Part shown: piece after piece, positions 36,836-48,100 of the stretch
Position numbering within the stretch: the first letter of the stretch is position 1
How the letters are laid out: each line of letters begins with the position of its first letter
NCBI GenBank assembly: GCA_029168955.1
Contig: JAPDOI010001219.1
Coordinates: 1 to 64,000 of the forward strand
From: Aplectana chamaeleonis
Taxonomy: Eukaryota > Nematoda > Chromadorea > Rhabditida > Cosmocercidae
Length of the DNA: 64,000 nt
Reading direction: 5' to 3'
Notes under the pieces: model-generated
Seen by the model: the letters and a program-made list of their open reading frames with translations, nothing else
Told to the model about the DNA's origin: nothing
The model's database searches: none
Made by a program: the position numbers and the translations under genes

Positions 36836-37259
36836 GTACTTAACACCTCTAAAATTCCCTGATGCCCTTACCCTCCTCTTACCTTTTTTTGAAGAAATAA
36901 AAATACTGTTTTTGGAATCCATGCAGCTATTTAGCCAATTTCAAGCACGGGTCATTCATACTCACACAGACCTACGTCAACAACAACGTAATTTTCCAAA
37001 TCGCCACCGAAAGGTAACAAGCTCCTTGTTAGGGGTGAAAGAGTGATCATGAGATAACTTAGAGGCCCAGGAACGCTTGTTTGCACCGGTTCTTCGGTCA
37101 TACCTGCCTAACCGTTTTCGGTCAGTCTTGCTTCACCGGAGAGCCGAGGTTCTCATCGTACATCATTTTACTGTGGGAAAGCGATCAAGAATTATCAGCA
37201 GAACGCTGCTTTCAAATAGCTTCACGTTATAATCTCCAAGTTCGACTCTCGATAAACCT
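36836..37259. other. Unassigned sequence next to the Penelope element
   Basis: No recognised feature; possibly 3' flank of the minus-strand element. Confidence 0.3.
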
Positions 37260-38330
37260 CGGCATCAGAACAATGTGTTCAACGTTCGCCCTGTCAGCAC
37301 TGCGCACGAGGTGGTAGAATGACTTTGTTGACTAACGTTTCCGGCGGATCTCGCCCTCGTCGGAGTTCGAAACGGTCAAATTTTACTTGTAAAATTAATC
37401 GGGCAAATGTAGATATCTATCCTACAGAAATTCAGACAAATTTTCCAAAACGAAATGGCACGGGAAACATAGAACTGAGTGGGCATACCTGTTCAAAAGT
37501 CCTCAGAAAACCATGTGACTCGGCAGTGTAGAACAACAAAGCGGGTACCAGAGTGACAGAAAGTACCTCCTAATCAGAAGCCGAGTCTGATGTAGGGTTG
37601 GAGTTCCCGTGTAAAGCGTATTTATATCCTCGTCCTTCCGGTTGACCTTGGGATCTCTCGCACTGATCCAGAATGTTTCCAGCGCTTTTTCGCGCACTAG
37701 TCTGGGCCTCCCGCGCTAGGATCTCCACTCTCACCCTCAAAATCATCTCCATCAGTGGCAATTAACCCTGTGGCAACCCAGTGCGTAAAGCTTGACCCAT
37801 GACCTTTCTTTTCCCCATCTAGGTGTTCCTTAATTCGCACATGCAAGGGGCGAGCCGTTTCGCCGATATACTCTTCCACCGCAGCTCTGAAATGTGATAA
37901 CGTAGATTACGCCCGAAGCGGCGCAGTCGCCCTCCTTGCCTGCTGGGCAGAGCGACGCAATGTGGGGTAACGCATGCGCGGTCATATTATGACTGGCGAG
38001 CCAACTGCTGCTTTAAATTACTGAAGGGATGGTCAGCAAAGATACAGAGTCTTCCAATCCCGCCCCGCGCAAGAGTATTTCCCCGATAGCGCTGCTCACC
38101 TCTTCCCGGAAATGAAGGGCATTTTTGAACAGGGTTTTATCGGCTTTGCTGCATGTTCCGGCGCCGCTAACAGTTTCACGTTAAAAATCAAGGGAATCGA
38201 GCGCCTTAAAACTGGGCTTCCAGTCATCTGTTACCCCCCGCCTTGTAAGAGCGGTTTTGTAACTCCTCTGTACTAGATCCTTCTGTACTGCCTTTTCTAG
38301 TGTGAAGTTGTCGTCAGATAGCGAATGACA
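37260..38330 (-). pseudogene. Penelope-like element, C-terminal part with GIY-YIG endonuclease
   Basis: The minus strand encodes the linker and endonuclease of a Penelope-like retroelement. A pre-endonuclease region runs from about 38.30 to 38.05 kb (RRGVTDDWKPSFKALDSLDF-like text, then a VSSAIGEILLRAGLED-like segment). A Cys-containing linker (C...GKEGDC, about 37.93-37.96 kb) follows. The GIY half (GVIYVIT, 37894-37913) and the YIG half (EEYIGETARPLHVRIKEHLDG, about 37815-37876) are separated by a one-base frameshift. The C-terminal helix region (ILAREAQTSARK, then ALE.FW.SAR.P) runs to about 37.6 kb. Further frameshifts follow. The RT domain itself is not present upstream, so the copy is 5'-truncated, as is usual. 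The 3' flank (37320-37370) resembles the end region of related elements. Confidence 0.8.
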
Positions 38331-38411
38331 AGCCGATGAAAGGGCAAATCAAATGCAACGACTACGATTCAAAAGGGTTGCGTTTCTTCAACAACATCTG
38401 CTTCTTTTCAG

Positions 38412-38499
38412 AGAGATCCAAGAAAGGCAGAAAGATATGGAGGAAATGATGTCTCAGATGGATTTTATGTCAAATACATATTATGGTGCAGATTTTTAG
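38412..38499 (+). CDS. Candidate short terminal exon
   Basis: A CTTCTTTTCAG acceptor ends at about 38411 and is followed by ~28 codons (EIQERQKDMEEMMSQMDFM..., coiled-coil-like, ending GADF and TAG). Splice site and composition are persuasive, but the exon is very short and no upstream exon is evident. It lies just upstream (on the opposite strand) of the truncated Penelope copy. Confidence 0.25.
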
Positions 38500-39844
38500 C
38501 CTTTAGCGCTTCTCCACCGAGAAGGCTATTTCGAAAAAGTGCTTTTGCTGAAGAGCTGGAATTTCACTCACAAGGTTGTGGAATTCAGAGAGGAGGGTTA
38601 CAGACAGTTAAAATTCGCCTCTGAAGCATTTCATGATCAACTATCTGTCGGTGCTCCAACCCCTTAGGCCCCCATCGTTATAAGACACGACGACAGGCCT
38701 GTCGCGATTGCGTAATAACACTGCGACGTCGCTCTCGCTGATGGGCCAACCGTCGCTGACGCTCAGTGCAAAGAAACACCAAGCACGATACTGGATTTGG
38801 CTGGGTCGTTTGTCGCTGGCACCCGTCGCAGCGCACTGCACAGTAACGTAGAGTGCCGCGACAGCATAGAAAAAGTGCAAAACTGTTCCTGCGGCAGCAC
38901 TTTGTAACTGTTTGGGCCTGGTCCCGGTAATTATTCGTAACAGTTGACCGCACCTGTCGCACGTAAACTTTGGGTATAACAATATCCTTACCCTCTATTT
39001 CAGAGTTAAAACTGTTTCTTCCGATCAGGTGAGTGTGCGCGCGTAAGCGCCGCGCTCTCCTCCTCCCCAACACTTCCTCGTTGTCTCTCCTTTGCTCCGC
39101 TCACGCTTGCGAAGGAACAAAAATTTGGTAACATTACTGAAATGCCGGATTTATTGGGTCCAAAATACTCATTCAAAAACGTTTGAGACAACATTTGCAA
39201 CAATGGCTTCTATGTTTCTTGAGAACCGAAAGGATTAGCCAGACTTCACAAAAACTTCTTTCTCGGAGCCTTTTGAACGAAAAACTTTTCGGACTCTAAG
39301 TTAGCATTCCACAGTGCTCCCTCAAATTCTGTAAAAATGGAAAGAAACAGACCTTTTCTTGCTGTGAAAAATAATGGATTCATTTTCGGGTTTAGAGAAG
39401 ATTTATTTTCTCGAAGTCAGTGATCACGACAAAAACATGGCGAGTTTTAGCACGAAAATCTAAATGTTTGAGGAAAATTGCAACAAACAATGGCCAGAAA
39501 CTGCTAGGAAACGATCCCGACACGGACCTATACGGCAGTAAACTTTATCGTGGTATACCCGCCCACCCACTCTTCCTCAACGACCATCGAAGAAGTGGCC
39601 GGGCTCGGACATATTTATCACGTTTGGACTTTGGGGCCGTATTGCTTCGTTTTTAGCCGTTTTCCGACACTGTTGTGAAAATGGACGTCGGATCGTTAGA
39701 TTTCCAGCGAAAACCGCACAGCTGTTTTTATATTGAACATTGCCGTTAACAAAACACTTCAATTGATTGGAGATTACACGCTAATATAGGGTAAAACAAG
39801 CATTTATAGAAATCTTCGCGAAGGGGTGGCGGGAAATCCAGCAT
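38500..39844. other. Unassigned sequence with GC-rich minus-strand frames
   Basis: Two overlapping minus-strand frames (38641-38982, 113 codons; 38678-39073, 131 codons) fall in a locally CG-rich segment. One contains a CDRCG motif, but no known domain is recognisable and the frames overlap, so at most one could be real. No splice support was identified. Confidence 0.25.
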
Positions 39845-40344
39845 TTAAAGCTACAGTGTTCACGATAAAAAATGTGTTTCGTTTTTCCAATTAGAAATGG
39901 GTAGTGGAGGAGCACACTGTAACGTTGACGTCGAAAGAACGCATGAAAACGAGCCATAGAAAGCTCCTGAAGAGCACGAAGTTGCCACTCTGAGCGCAAG
40001 GCAAACCCTAAAGCGCAACACACGCCCACTGACGTGAAAAATGAATGCTCGAGATCAGAGATGAGCGATGATTTTCAATCATTAGTTCCCCGTTCTTCCT
40101 CTCCACTCTCAGCTTCTCTCTTTACTCAGGTCAGCTCGCATAGATCGGCTGCAAAGACGGAAGTTACAAGCCTTAGACAACTCGTCCACCATGTTTCCAC
40201 AGCTCAATCTTCTTTGAGGGACCATAACTCTGTTCCCAAAAGGTCTTGTACGATTTCAGAGACATCATTGGAATCAGCGTGGGGCTGTTTTCAAGATAGG
40301 CGGAAAAACAGAAAAATGATTTTCATCGTGAACACTGCCTTTAA
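39845..40344. mobile_element. TTAA-flanked miniature element (500 bp)
   Basis: Left TTAAAGCTACAGTGTTCACG (39845) and right CGTGAACACTGCCTTTAA (to 40344) are terminal inverted repeats flanked by TTAA. The right half (40080-40330) is shared with 26885, 34784 (inverted) and 62600. A second left tip starts in the same TTAA (40341: TTAAAGACAGTGTTCACGAT), so two elements share one target site. Confidence 0.75.
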
Positions 40345-40734
40345 AGACAGTGTTCACGATTAAAACCCGTATTCTAGTTTGCTAGGTTTTTGAGTAGGCA
40401 AGTTTCTGAATTAGTGGATGATGAGGAAAACCCCCCATGGAACTCCTTTGAATGTCGGAGAAAAACTGCTTAAAAATCCTGCAAAGCATTTATTTACGTC
40501 TGCTGGTGTGTTTTGTGTACTGCGGACAGAACATCAAACCAAACGTCGCAAATGTTTCGAGCTTCGACATTTTTAGGTGAGTGACTTTTTGTTATATGTT
40601 TCCGTGTGTCAAAAACTATTAAAGAGTAAGATGGGTCAATCACACGCGTTGGATTGCATGTTACTAATCTTTCGCGACAAAAAGTATTTTGTACCCGGCC
40701 CTTGTCCCCAGAAAGAAACGCAGGACAAGTGTTA
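40345..40734. other. Unassigned, downstream of the tandem TTAA tip
   Basis: Only the second TTAA-type tip at 40341-40360 is recognisable. No matching right end. Confidence 0.3.
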
Positions 40735-41340
40735 CATGACGCGGGCGGGGTGACCCAATGGGTTGGCAGGACCATGAGATTTTCACCCACTTCCTTGCCG
40801 TTTTCCAATACTTCCGTTCTCTTACTTCTTAGAGGGATTCAAAGCTTACGTTTCCGCCAAAAAATGAACAACTTTTTTATCGTGAAAACACTTCCTTCAA
40901 CCAATATAACTTGTTTTTTTTTTTTCTTCAGATTTTCACCAACTACCTTAGATGGTCAGGTTGCCGGATGCACATCTCTCCCGCGCGTAGCCTGTCCCCG
41001 CGAAGGGCCATCCATGATTATCACTACCGTCTGATGACCAACCACAGAGTGGCTTCGCGGGGACGGGGACGTGCGGGGAGAGATGTGCATGTGTCTCCAG
41101 ATCTATTTTCTTATGAGAATCAACAACCGCTTTATCGTTAACCCTGTTTTTAGGATAGTTGTGGCAATGTGAAAGATCTGCCGAAATAGCCAGGGATTTA
41201 AACTGCGGCTGGCGTGGCGGCTTAAATCTCAATCCCTCAGATTTTGTCCGCCGCGCCAAGCCGCGGTTTGAATTTAAACGTTTTTTTCTTGAGGAAACAG
41301 ACCACGGACCTAACTATATATTGATTGCTCACCCACAATT
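40735..41340 (+). repeat. Composite repeat: SINE-like head plus two hairpins
   Basis: 40748-40798 matches the head of the 22.2-kb repeat (GACCCAATGGGTTGG...TTTTCACCCAC). 40968-41092 is a hairpin: TGCACATCTCTCCCGC and CCCCGCGAAG pair with CTTCGCGGGG and GGGGAGAGATGTGCA. 41190-41275 is a second hairpin (AAACTGCGGCTGGCG with CGCCAAGCCGCGGTTTGAA), followed by CCACGGACCTAACTATA. The last two blocks match 22400-22508. The mariner copy begins immediately after. Confidence 0.5.
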
Positions 41341-41344
41341 AGAA

Positions 41345-42368
41345 CAGTAGAAAGATGGGTTGGTGAATTTGAACGTGGTCAGTGCAAGCTCTGGAAGACG
41401 ATCCACGTGAAGGATGTCCAAAAGCGCATCAACTTCAGAAGTCATAGCCAAAAATACAGGATATGGTTTTGGAAGATCGTCGATTGACTGAGAGAGATTT
41501 AGAAGAGGCCTCTACACATCTTCTTTTCAAGCAGTGTGAGCCATATTTTTAAAAATTTATATAGGGTTTTAGAAAAAAAAGCTGTGTAAATAATGTGGTG
41601 CCGCATTCGCTAAACAATGGAACAAAACACATTCGAATGCGACTTTCTCTGCAACACTTGGAGTATTTTAAAAAGGATAAAGGGGATTAAAGTGCGTCGA
41701 TTCATCACTTATGGATGAGACTTTGGGTCTATCATCGTGATCCTGAATCAAAACAAGAGGGCTAAAGTATGATGAACCTGGGTTGTTCGGCTTCGAAACG
41801 AGTTCAGGCCCCAGAAATCGGCCAAGAAGGTTATGGCTTTAGTCTTTTGGAATGAGAAAGGAATTTCTGTTCGTGGATTACTTAAAAACTGGTAAAAACA
41901 ATTAATTCCTGAATATTATTGCAACCTTTTGGACCATTTGAAGGAAAAAATTCGTAGAAAAAGACCCGGTTTGCTGAATAAAAAAATCCTATTTACATGA
42001 TTACCAAAACAATGCACCGTGTCACAAGAGCATTTTGACAATGGCTAAAAATCCAAGAATTAAAGTTCGAATTGTTGAGCATCCACCGTATCTCACCGTG
42101 GGATTTTGCCTCCCAGCGACTTTCATTCGCTTCCTAGAACTCAAAAATTATGCGTGGCAAGCGTTTTTCATCAAACGAAGAGGTCATAACGGCTGTTGAA
42201 GAGTATTTGCAGACCTTTCGATTCTCACTTCAGATGGATCCACAGATTGAGGATCGTTGAGCAAGTGTATTAATGTTCAGGAGTTTATACTGAATAATAA
42301 AGTGTATTTTGAACCATAAAATTGTGTTTTTCTTATCGAACGACAAACTTATTGAACAACTCCGGTAT
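41345..42368 (+). pseudogene. mariner-family transposase, 5'-truncated and frameshifted
   Basis: The plus strand, across several frames, carries the mariner transposase from the end of the helix-turn-helix region onward. It has RWVGEFERGQ (41357), EDRRLTERDLEEA-like (about 41470-41510), RMRLSLQHLEYFKKDK (about 41638-41690), MDETLGL for the usual MDETW (about 41712-41730) and HRDPESKQE (about 41738-41765). Further on come KTINSEYYCNLLD (about 41897-41935), a corrupted HQDNAPCHK (about 41999-42035), DFASQRLSF for the DLAPSDF block (about 42103-42130), and KRFSSNEEVITAVEEY (about 42165-42210). The first and third DD34D positions are in altered context and the second is disrupted, so it is inactive. 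AAACTTATTGAACAAC near 42347-42362 fits a mariner right terminal repeat. The left end is missing. Confidence 0.88.
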
Positions 42369-42493
42369 CGCTTTTCCAGGAAGACCCGTGCTCACTAGAC
42401 TTGAGACTAACCCGAATAAATGGTCGAAGAGTTAGATATACAAGCTTTCGAATATTCGAAGCACTTCCTAAATTTCAATATCCGAAGTTAAAT
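42369..42493. other. Short spacer between mariner and giant foldback element
   Basis: No feature except a TTCGAATATTCGAA palindrome at 42447-42461. Confidence 0.3.
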
Positions 42494-42740
42494 GCTTCCA
42501 GCCGCTAGCGGCTGAGAGGTTTGGTCTTGCCTGGCACTTGTGATCACTTAGATTTTGGTAAAGCAGGTAATAAACCTGTAAAACAAATTTTCTAGAGATT
42601 TCCTTCTGGATATAAGTGAGAGAGTCTAGAAGACACCCGCTGACAAAATTCTGAGCCAAATCGATTGAAAATTAACAAAGTTAGATCGGCGGAAGCTTAG
42701 CTAAAATTCGCGTTTTTTTCTGGTAACGCGTCCCTCGTGT
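42494..42740 (+). repeat. Giant element, left terminal module
   Basis: This ~247-bp block is the inverted partner of 60742-60988 and aligns with about 6221-6440 of the half copy. It contains the TGATCAC palindrome and ends at the GTAACGCGTCCCTCGTGTC boundary of the 7-bp tract. Inverted identity looks near 90 percent. Confidence 0.8.
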
Positions 42741-42815
42741 CCTGCTCCTCGTTCCTCATTCCTCGTTTCGCGTTCCGCGTTCCTCGCTCCTCGTTCCTCG
42801 TTCCTCCCATTACCG
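42740..42815. repeat. Giant element, left 7-bp tandem tract (CTCGTTC)n
   Basis: About ten irregular heptamers of CTCGTTC. They mirror GAACGAG heptamers at 60648-60722. In the half copy at 6450-6535 the corresponding tract is built on GGGCCGT. Confidence 0.85.
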
Positions 42816-42930
42816 CTACTGCCAGTGGTCGGCGGCGATCAGTTGCGCAGGTAGGTAAGCTGGTACGGACAGATATGATTACTTACTCACTTACTTTGGA
42901 CATTAACTACTTCACCTCTTAATACTTCAT

Positions 42931-43585
42931 CATATCAAGTGATATTATCAGTTGGTAGACCAAATCGCTTAATCACGTCGTAGCCTGTGCTTTTCGACGG
43001 GAAGGGACAGGGAAGTGACTAACAAGTTTGTACTGTTTCACATTGACTACTTTACTTCTTACTGCTTATCATATCAAGCGATATTATCAGCTGGTAGATT
43101 CACTCGCTAAAACATCGTCGTAAGCTGTACTTTTCGATGGGAAGGGACAGGGAAAGTGACTAACAAGTTGGTTACTTACTGTTTCACATTGAAGCTACTT
43201 TACTTCTTACTATTATCATATCAAGTGGATAATATCAGCTGGTAGATCGAATCGCTAAAACACGCTGTAAGCCGTAATTCTTCAATAGGAAGGACAGGGA
43301 AAGTGACTAACAAGTTGGTTACTTACTGTTTCACATTAACTACTTTGCATGCCACTACTTGCTCATATCGGTGATAATATCAGTTGGTAGATCAAATCGC
43401 TAAAACACGTTGTGGGCTGTACTTTTCAATGGGAAGGAACAGGGAAACTGACTAATAAGTTGGTTACTTACTGTTTCTACATATGACTACTTTACTTCTT
43501 ACTGCTTATCATACCAAGTGATATTTATCGGATTGGTAGATCAAAATCGCTTGAACACGTCGTAGGCTGTACTTTCGATACATAG
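42931..43585 (+). repeat. Giant element, left array A (~145-bp monomers, 4-5 copies)
   Basis: Monomer starts at CATATCAAG-type motifs lie at 42931, 43070, 43217, 43363 and 43510, spacings 139-147 bp. Each carries TTGGTAGATCAAATCGCT, ACACGTCGTAGGCTGTACTT, GGGAAGGGACAGGGAAAGTG and TTACTTACTGTTTCACAT. The array is inverted relative to 51723-60530. Confidence 0.88.
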
Positions 43586-44365
43586 GGCATCTGATGAACG
43601 TCATCAGGGTGTCATGTAAAGTACATAGGGCATCTGATGACAGTCATCAGGGTGTCATCTAAAGTACGATAGTGCAATCTGATGACGTCAATCGAGGTGC
43701 CATGTAAAAAATTGTACATAGGGCGATCTGATGACGTGCATCAGGGTATCATCTAAAGTGCACTATTAAATCTAGTGACGTCATCAAAATTTAACATATA
43801 AAGTACATAGTGCATCTGATGACGTCGTCAGGTGTAATACGCCGAAAGTACATAGTGCATCTGATGAAGTGTCAAGGTACCATATTAAGTACATAGTGCA
43901 TCTGATGACGTCGTCAGGGTGTCGCTGCAAAGTGCGGGCATCTGATGACGTCATCAGGGTGTCATCGATTTATGGTGCATCTAGTGAAGTCACTGGGGGT
44001 GCCATCTCAAGTACACCAGTGCATCTGATGACGTCTCATCAAGTGCCATATAAAGTACATAGGTGCATCTAGTGACGTCATCAAGTCATCTAAAGTACCT
44101 AGGGCATCTGATGACGTCATCAGGAAGATGTCGACTAAAGTACGCAGTGCATCAAGTAACGTCATCAGTTTGCCATAAGTACATAAGTGCATCAAGTGAC
44201 GTCATCAGGGTGTCATGTAAAGTACATAGGCATCTGATGACGTCATCAGGTGTCATGCTGTTGGGCGGGTGTCATGTAAAGTACAAAGGGCATCTGATGA
44301 CGCTCATCAGGATGTCAGCGTAGAGCGCATAGGGGCATCTTGATGACGCTCATCAAGGACGTCGT
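43586..44365 (+). repeat. Giant element, left array B (~42-bp monomers, ~18 copies)
   Basis: Monomers follow GTACATAGGGCATCTGATGA, CGTCATCAGGGTGTCATGTA, with variants. Most contain TGATGACGTCATCA or a one-base derivative. They are the inverted counterpart of 49600-51722. Confidence 0.88.
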
Positions 44366-44525
44366 GAAGAAAGTGGAGTGGCGCTTCATTTGCTTGGCGG
44401 TGCGCAACAAGTTTGTTGCAATTTAACCCACCTGAGCTATTATAGCAATAAAGCATGCTATTTGAAAAATATTGAAAGATTTTTTCATAGATATTACTTT
44501 GTAATATCAATAAAAAGTGAACAAT
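44366..44525 (+). repeat. Giant element, left inner module
   Basis: The block GTGGAGTGGCGCTTCATTTG, GCGCAACAAGTTTGTTGC, CAATATTGAAAGA-type and GATATTACTTTGTAATATC mirrors 49457-49612. It is non-coding; the 78-codon frame through it is not supported. Confidence 0.75.
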
Positions 44526-45175
44526 TCTATCAAAAAGGGTCATACTTCCAAAGCGAAAGAGGTTTGGTTGGCATCAGAAACGTTCCAACAAAGAATGGAA
44601 CAATAGGTAAGTAGATTGAGAAGAGTCTACAAAAAGCGAACAATATTCTGAGATGTATTTTTTGGTGGAACACTGCTTAACAGCAAAAAACAAACTGTTG
44701 CGAATTGTTCTACACGGAAGCACTCTGTGGTTCAGCGAAAATGGCCTTGATTACGAGAGAAAATTTGAGCGAACGTATGTGCATGTAAACCTAACTCTCA
44801 TCATCAGAATAGAAGATGATGGTCGCAGAAGGACTTTAGACAGACGGTTGAGGTCTTGCTGTAATGAAAAGCAAAACTATAAAATATGAAAATACAGCGT
44901 TAGCAAGAGTAATTCCTGTAGAATCTCGTTAAGCAGGCGAATAGAAGTCCTTTTTTTCCGAAAGACATTAGGACTCATCATCGTAAAAATGCCACAACGG
45001 TTTGTTTCCACTGTTAAGAAGTGTTCCTGCCAATAAAATTACTCTCAGAGAATATTGTTCGGGTTTTTGTAGACTCTCTTCTCGAAGCTACTTACCTATT
45101 GTTTACGCCCTTTTTGTTGGAACGTTTCTGATGCCAATCCAAACCTCTTTCGCTTGGAAGACCCCTTTTGATAGA
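44526..45175. mobile_element. Palindromic sub-element, copy 1
   Basis: A ~650-bp unit with ~190-bp inverted arms. CTATCAAAAAGGG, AAGCGAAAGAGGTTTGG, AACGTTCCAACAAA, ACAATAGGTAAGTAG, AGAGTCTACAAAAA and GAACAATATTCTGAGA at the left mirror the right end. The loop (about 44700-44990) aligns in direct orientation with the loop of copy 2 at 48823-49456 (ATGTGCATGTAAACCTAA, CATCAGAATAGAAGATGATG). It is either an independent foldback element or an integral part of the giant element. Confidence 0.8.
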
Positions 45176-48100
45176 ATATTCTATTGATTTTTTACACTCT
45201 CGTTACCCGTAACGTTTACCAGTCGCAGAAAAATGCATAAAGCTTTCATGATTGGCTGTGGAGAAGTTACTTCTCTGTAATTTTTATAGTGATGAAGCTT
45301 GTGCAGTTACCAAGCGAAGAACCGTATCATTAAAAAATTAATCGAGAGGTGAACTTTTTATCTTTGGACTTCTGACTAATGGTGCTGACAGCCCTATTGA
45401 ACTGCAATAGAAGGTCTATTTGATTCACTCGGGAATTCTCGAGCTTCGAATTTGTTTTGAGATATTCAATTCATTCGGAAATTCGAATTAATCTGGTTTC
45501 TCGAATATTCGATTAAATTAGTAAATCAAGTTAATTGGTTTTTCAAATAATTTCTATTCACTTGGGATTTTTAAATTGTTCGGTTTGGCTAATATTCGTT
45601 CAGTTTCTGGGTCGCTTCCACATTCCAATATTCTGAGCGCACTGAAAATTTACTTCAGGAACTTGTTCATAAAATCATTTCGAAAATAATAGATAGTTTT
45701 TTCAAATTTTCAAATATTTCACGTCGAGATCAAATCAAGGACAGGTCTCTAGAATTCATTCATTCACTCGAAGAAAAAAATTAGGAGACCTTACCGAATC
45801 TATCCACCCAATCGAAAATTTCAAACCCGTTATTCGGAAACAATTCGTTCCTTTGAAGGTTTTCTAAAAATGCCTTATTCGAATTTGTTGAGTTCATTGC
45901 GTAAGTTTGGAAAGGGTTATATTCGAAAAAAATCACTCAGAGGTTTTTTTTTTTTTCAAAAGGTCACCCAAATTATTAATGTTTAAAAAAATACGGTGTT
46001 TCTTGATAGTTTGATCTATCCATTCACCATGAATCAGTTTTCTTGATTTGCAACTCCCGAGAATGAGTGTTGCCTTTGTTGTGATCGTGCGGTTTTCCTT
46101 AGTGATTAAGCTGCCCTATAGAGTGCCTCCAGATTTCTCGATTGTTTTGATTCAATGTTATCATCCGGGCAATGTCGCAAATTTTACTCAAACTAGCAGA
46201 ACAGCAAATGTCTTTAGTGCGGCCGTTCGCTCTCCTCTTACGTGACTCGTAGTGCTACATTTAGGTGGCGAAGAAAGGAAGGGGAAGGAGACGGATCTTT
46301 TTCCGTCTTCGTGGCTTCTAAAGTTAGAACAGAAAAACAATCAATATTCGTAATAAAGTGCCATTTGTGTCTTGATAATTCCCTTCATCGCAGTATAGCT
46401 GTAGCTTGCCAGCCATGTCTGGTCAACAACGTAATCCAGAGCATATGCCGAGAAGTAATCTAATATGCGCAATTACTCAAAATAACTTTATATGCAGGGT
46501 GGCTAGAAAATCGCGCGCTTTCGCCACCAACCGCACCTAAACATCCGCTGAATAATGATCGCACTCAGCTCGCGAATTCCACTAAAAAGTGAGGTGGTAA
46601 TCCCGGAATCCAAAATTCACTAACTAGGGACTGATTTCCCTGCACCTCGACGTTTTCGGAAAACCATGATTTCGTTGTAGGTTTGTGACAGTACAAAATG
46701 ATTCGTGCCCGGTTCAGAAGAATGTCTCTGGCGATTCCGAAAAAGGCATTTTCGTTGCTTTTACGAAAAGGAGGGGTACCTCCTTGAGTCGTAACTTCTT
46801 TTCCAGGTGTTCAGGATTTTTGTTCGCATTTAGCCCCAAAAAACTATCACTCTAGGGTTATTTAGGGCGCTGAAGGTGAATCTGGAGTCTGTTTGTCGCT
46901 AGACTTAGGGTTACTGTACGTTGCGGAAGGCATAATGCTTTTTAACTGGCGTAAAATTACCTTCAATATTTTCAAACAAATGGATCCTCGAATTATTGTT
47001 CGGAGCTCCAAATAACAGCAACAGAGAAAATTTGGGCCATATCTGAGACCTCGACCAAGCTACCGCATACTCACCGTGACATATATGTACCGTAATCCAG
47101 GGAAAAAATCTGGAGGATTACAGAATTTTCGTTAAGCAGCCCAAACTACCTCAGTGGGAAATTTTTGAGGCAATTTCAGTCGAAACGCATTTCAGGAAAT
47201 CGTCAAAGACGCGTTTGGCCAGCAAAGTTCCCCTCATTTGAACTTCAGATATTTGTGGGGAAGTTCCCGAGGGACAGTGGACCTGAGATTTGGTCATTAC
47301 ATCACTCTGTCAAGGGAAGAGGAGCGAGATCTCCCGGAGGGGACGTTCTCGCCCTCTCCCCTCGAATTATACACAACGATAAGGCGTTCGAAACAGGTCG
47401 ACTTTGGGGAGAACAAGGAAGTTCGCTTCGACGGTTACCATTTCCCGCTGCTGGCCATGCAACCGAGCATGGTGAACGAGGAATACAAAGCCGCAGTGTA
47501 TACGATGATGCAAACGGGCTAGTCGCGAGGTGGTCTCGCACTTCTGCAAAGTTGAGGGAGCGAGACCTGCCACTTAAGGATGTTGTAACGTATGTTCTGT
47601 CCAGATTACCAGGGAAGATAACAAGCTTCTCAGCTAACCTTTCAACAAAGGTGAATATTTTTGGCCCTACTGTCCTGCTTGAAAGAACAGGAAACTGTTG
47701 AAAACGACGAGGTTTCGGCCAGCCGACTTTTGATAAATCAATGACCAATATGGGGGGGTTGGCTTTTACGACAGCTTGGCAGGAAGACTGGCTGATCGGG
47801 AGAACAAGGAAGAAGACCTAAGCTGGCCGGAGGTCCTCTCTCCGCCTCCCCTCGAATCGGGGAAGTTCCCAGTTGTTTCGGAGGAGAGTTTCTGCTGTTC
47901 GCTGTCTCTCGGGAACTTCCCCACGAATGTCTGGAGGAAGCTTCGTACCAAATCACTACCAAATCAGCCGAAAATTCAAGAAAGAAATCGACAAATGGCT
48001 CCTAGATTCACAATCAGCACCCAGAACAACCCCTCGTGAAAAAATTCTGAGCCAAGCCCAAAACAATTTTGCTGAGCACCCTAGATATGTAGCATGCAGT

